Source: DASZBX01 sp035943635
GTDB taxonomy: Bacteria; Actinomycetota; Actinomycetes; Streptomycetales; Catenulisporaceae
Reading direction: 5' to 3'
Assembly (NCBI GenBank): GCA_035943635.1
Contig: DASZBX010000092.1
Coordinates: 1 to 5,780 of the forward strand
DNA: 5,780 bases
A model generated the notes under the pieces. It worked only from the letters and a program-made list of their open reading frames with translations, was not told the DNA's origin and made no database searches. Shown one piece after another: positions 5,612 to 5,780 of the stretch (positions are counted from its first letter, which is position 1; each line of letters opens with the position of its first letter). Position numbers and translations under genes: made by a program.

Positions 5612-5640
5612 AAGGTAGGCAGCGGCCCCCGACATGTCAA
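5612..5640 (-). promoter_or_regulatory. Sigma70-type promoter of the monooxygenase gene
   Basis: On the minus strand, TTGACA (5640-5635) is a consensus -35 box and TACCTT (5617-5612) a TAnnnT -10 box, separated by 17 nt. Transcription would start near 5605, giving a leader of about 80 nt before GTG 5526, with AGGAG at 5536-5532 as ribosome site. The element matches the promoter at 925-953 in -35 sequence, spacer length and position relative to the operator-like site. Confidence 0.68.
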
Positions 5641-5696
5641 GGTGCCGACCAGTGCCGCCCGGGACGCCCGCGCCGATCAGGGTGCGCCGCCGCGCC

Positions 5697-5780
5697 CAGG
5701 AGGCTGCTGAAGATCTTGGAACGGCCTGGGCGGCCGGATCCGGCCGCCCAGGCCGTTCCAAGATCTTCAGCAGCCTCCTG
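5697..5780. repeat. Perfect 84-bp palindrome reaching the end of the window
   Basis: The two 42-bp halves (5697-5738 and 5739-5780) are exact reverse complements with no spacer. The centre is a GGATCC inside CGGCCGGATCCGGCCG, and each arm also carries AGATCT. The right end coincides with the last base of the window, so the repeat may be longer. It could be a very strong bidirectional terminator, paired mobile-element ends, or an assembly fold-back at a contig end. The bases between it and the monooxygenase promoter (5641-5696) show no gene or recognised signal. Confidence 0.95.

Noticed and set aside
3722..5761. A 679-codon minus-strand frame extending past the monooxygenase start
   Set aside because: It is in another frame from the monooxygenase, is rich in Arg, Ala, Pro, Gly without motifs, and runs through the promoter and part of the palindrome.
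5697..5780. Palindrome as a linear-chromosome telomere
   Set aside because: Actinobacterial telomeres carry several spaced hairpins rather than one spacer-free perfect palindrome, and nothing else here suggests a replicon end; kept only as a remote option.

Overview
The window is very GC-rich. Its coding regions have strong G/C third-position bias, GTG starts are common, and -10 boxes of the TAGGAT/TATAGT type lie directly against start codons. This fits a high-GC actinobacterium (Streptomyces, Frankia or a relative), but the genus cannot be fixed from the sequence.

Layout, left to right. (1) The last 82 codons of an RbsC-like ABC sugar transporter permease. (2) A TetR-family regulator that looks leaderless, followed by a strong GC hairpin terminator. 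(3) A sigma70-type promoter with an operator-like element just downstream, driving a two-gene operon: an ACMSD-like amidohydrolase/decarboxylase overlapping by 4 bp a 'cyclase' family (kynurenine formamidase/isatin hydrolase-like) metal hydrolase. (4) A G-rich 9-bp tandem array that merges into a 12-bp GC hairpin. (5) An IclR-family regulator, also probably leaderless. (6) A convergent junction with three hairpins. (7) On the minus strand, an MhpA-like FAD-dependent aromatic hydroxylase with its own promoter and operator-like element. (8) A perfect 84-bp palindrome that runs to the last base of the window.

The three enzymes look like part of a catabolic module for an aromatic or heteroaromatic compound: ring hydroxylation by the flavoprotein, hydrolysis of an amide or lactone-like bond by the cyclase-family enzyme, and decarboxylation or C-C/C-N hydrolysis by the amidohydrolase. 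At family level they parallel kynurenine 3-monooxygenase, kynurenine formamidase and ACMSD, but the other kynurenine-pathway enzymes are not in the window and the flavoprotein reads as MhpA-like. The substrate is therefore open.

The most informative non-coding signal is that the two enzyme promoters, about 4.6 kb apart and on opposite strands, share one architecture. Each has TTGACA, a 17-nt spacer, a TAnnTT -10 box, 7 nt, and then a 20-bp element TGTCTG-N8-GTTACA that is 17/20 identical between the sites. This suggests one repressor, most simply the TetR protein encoded here, controls both transcription units. The end palindrome is either an unusual DNA structure or an assembly fold-back and should be checked before anything is built on it.
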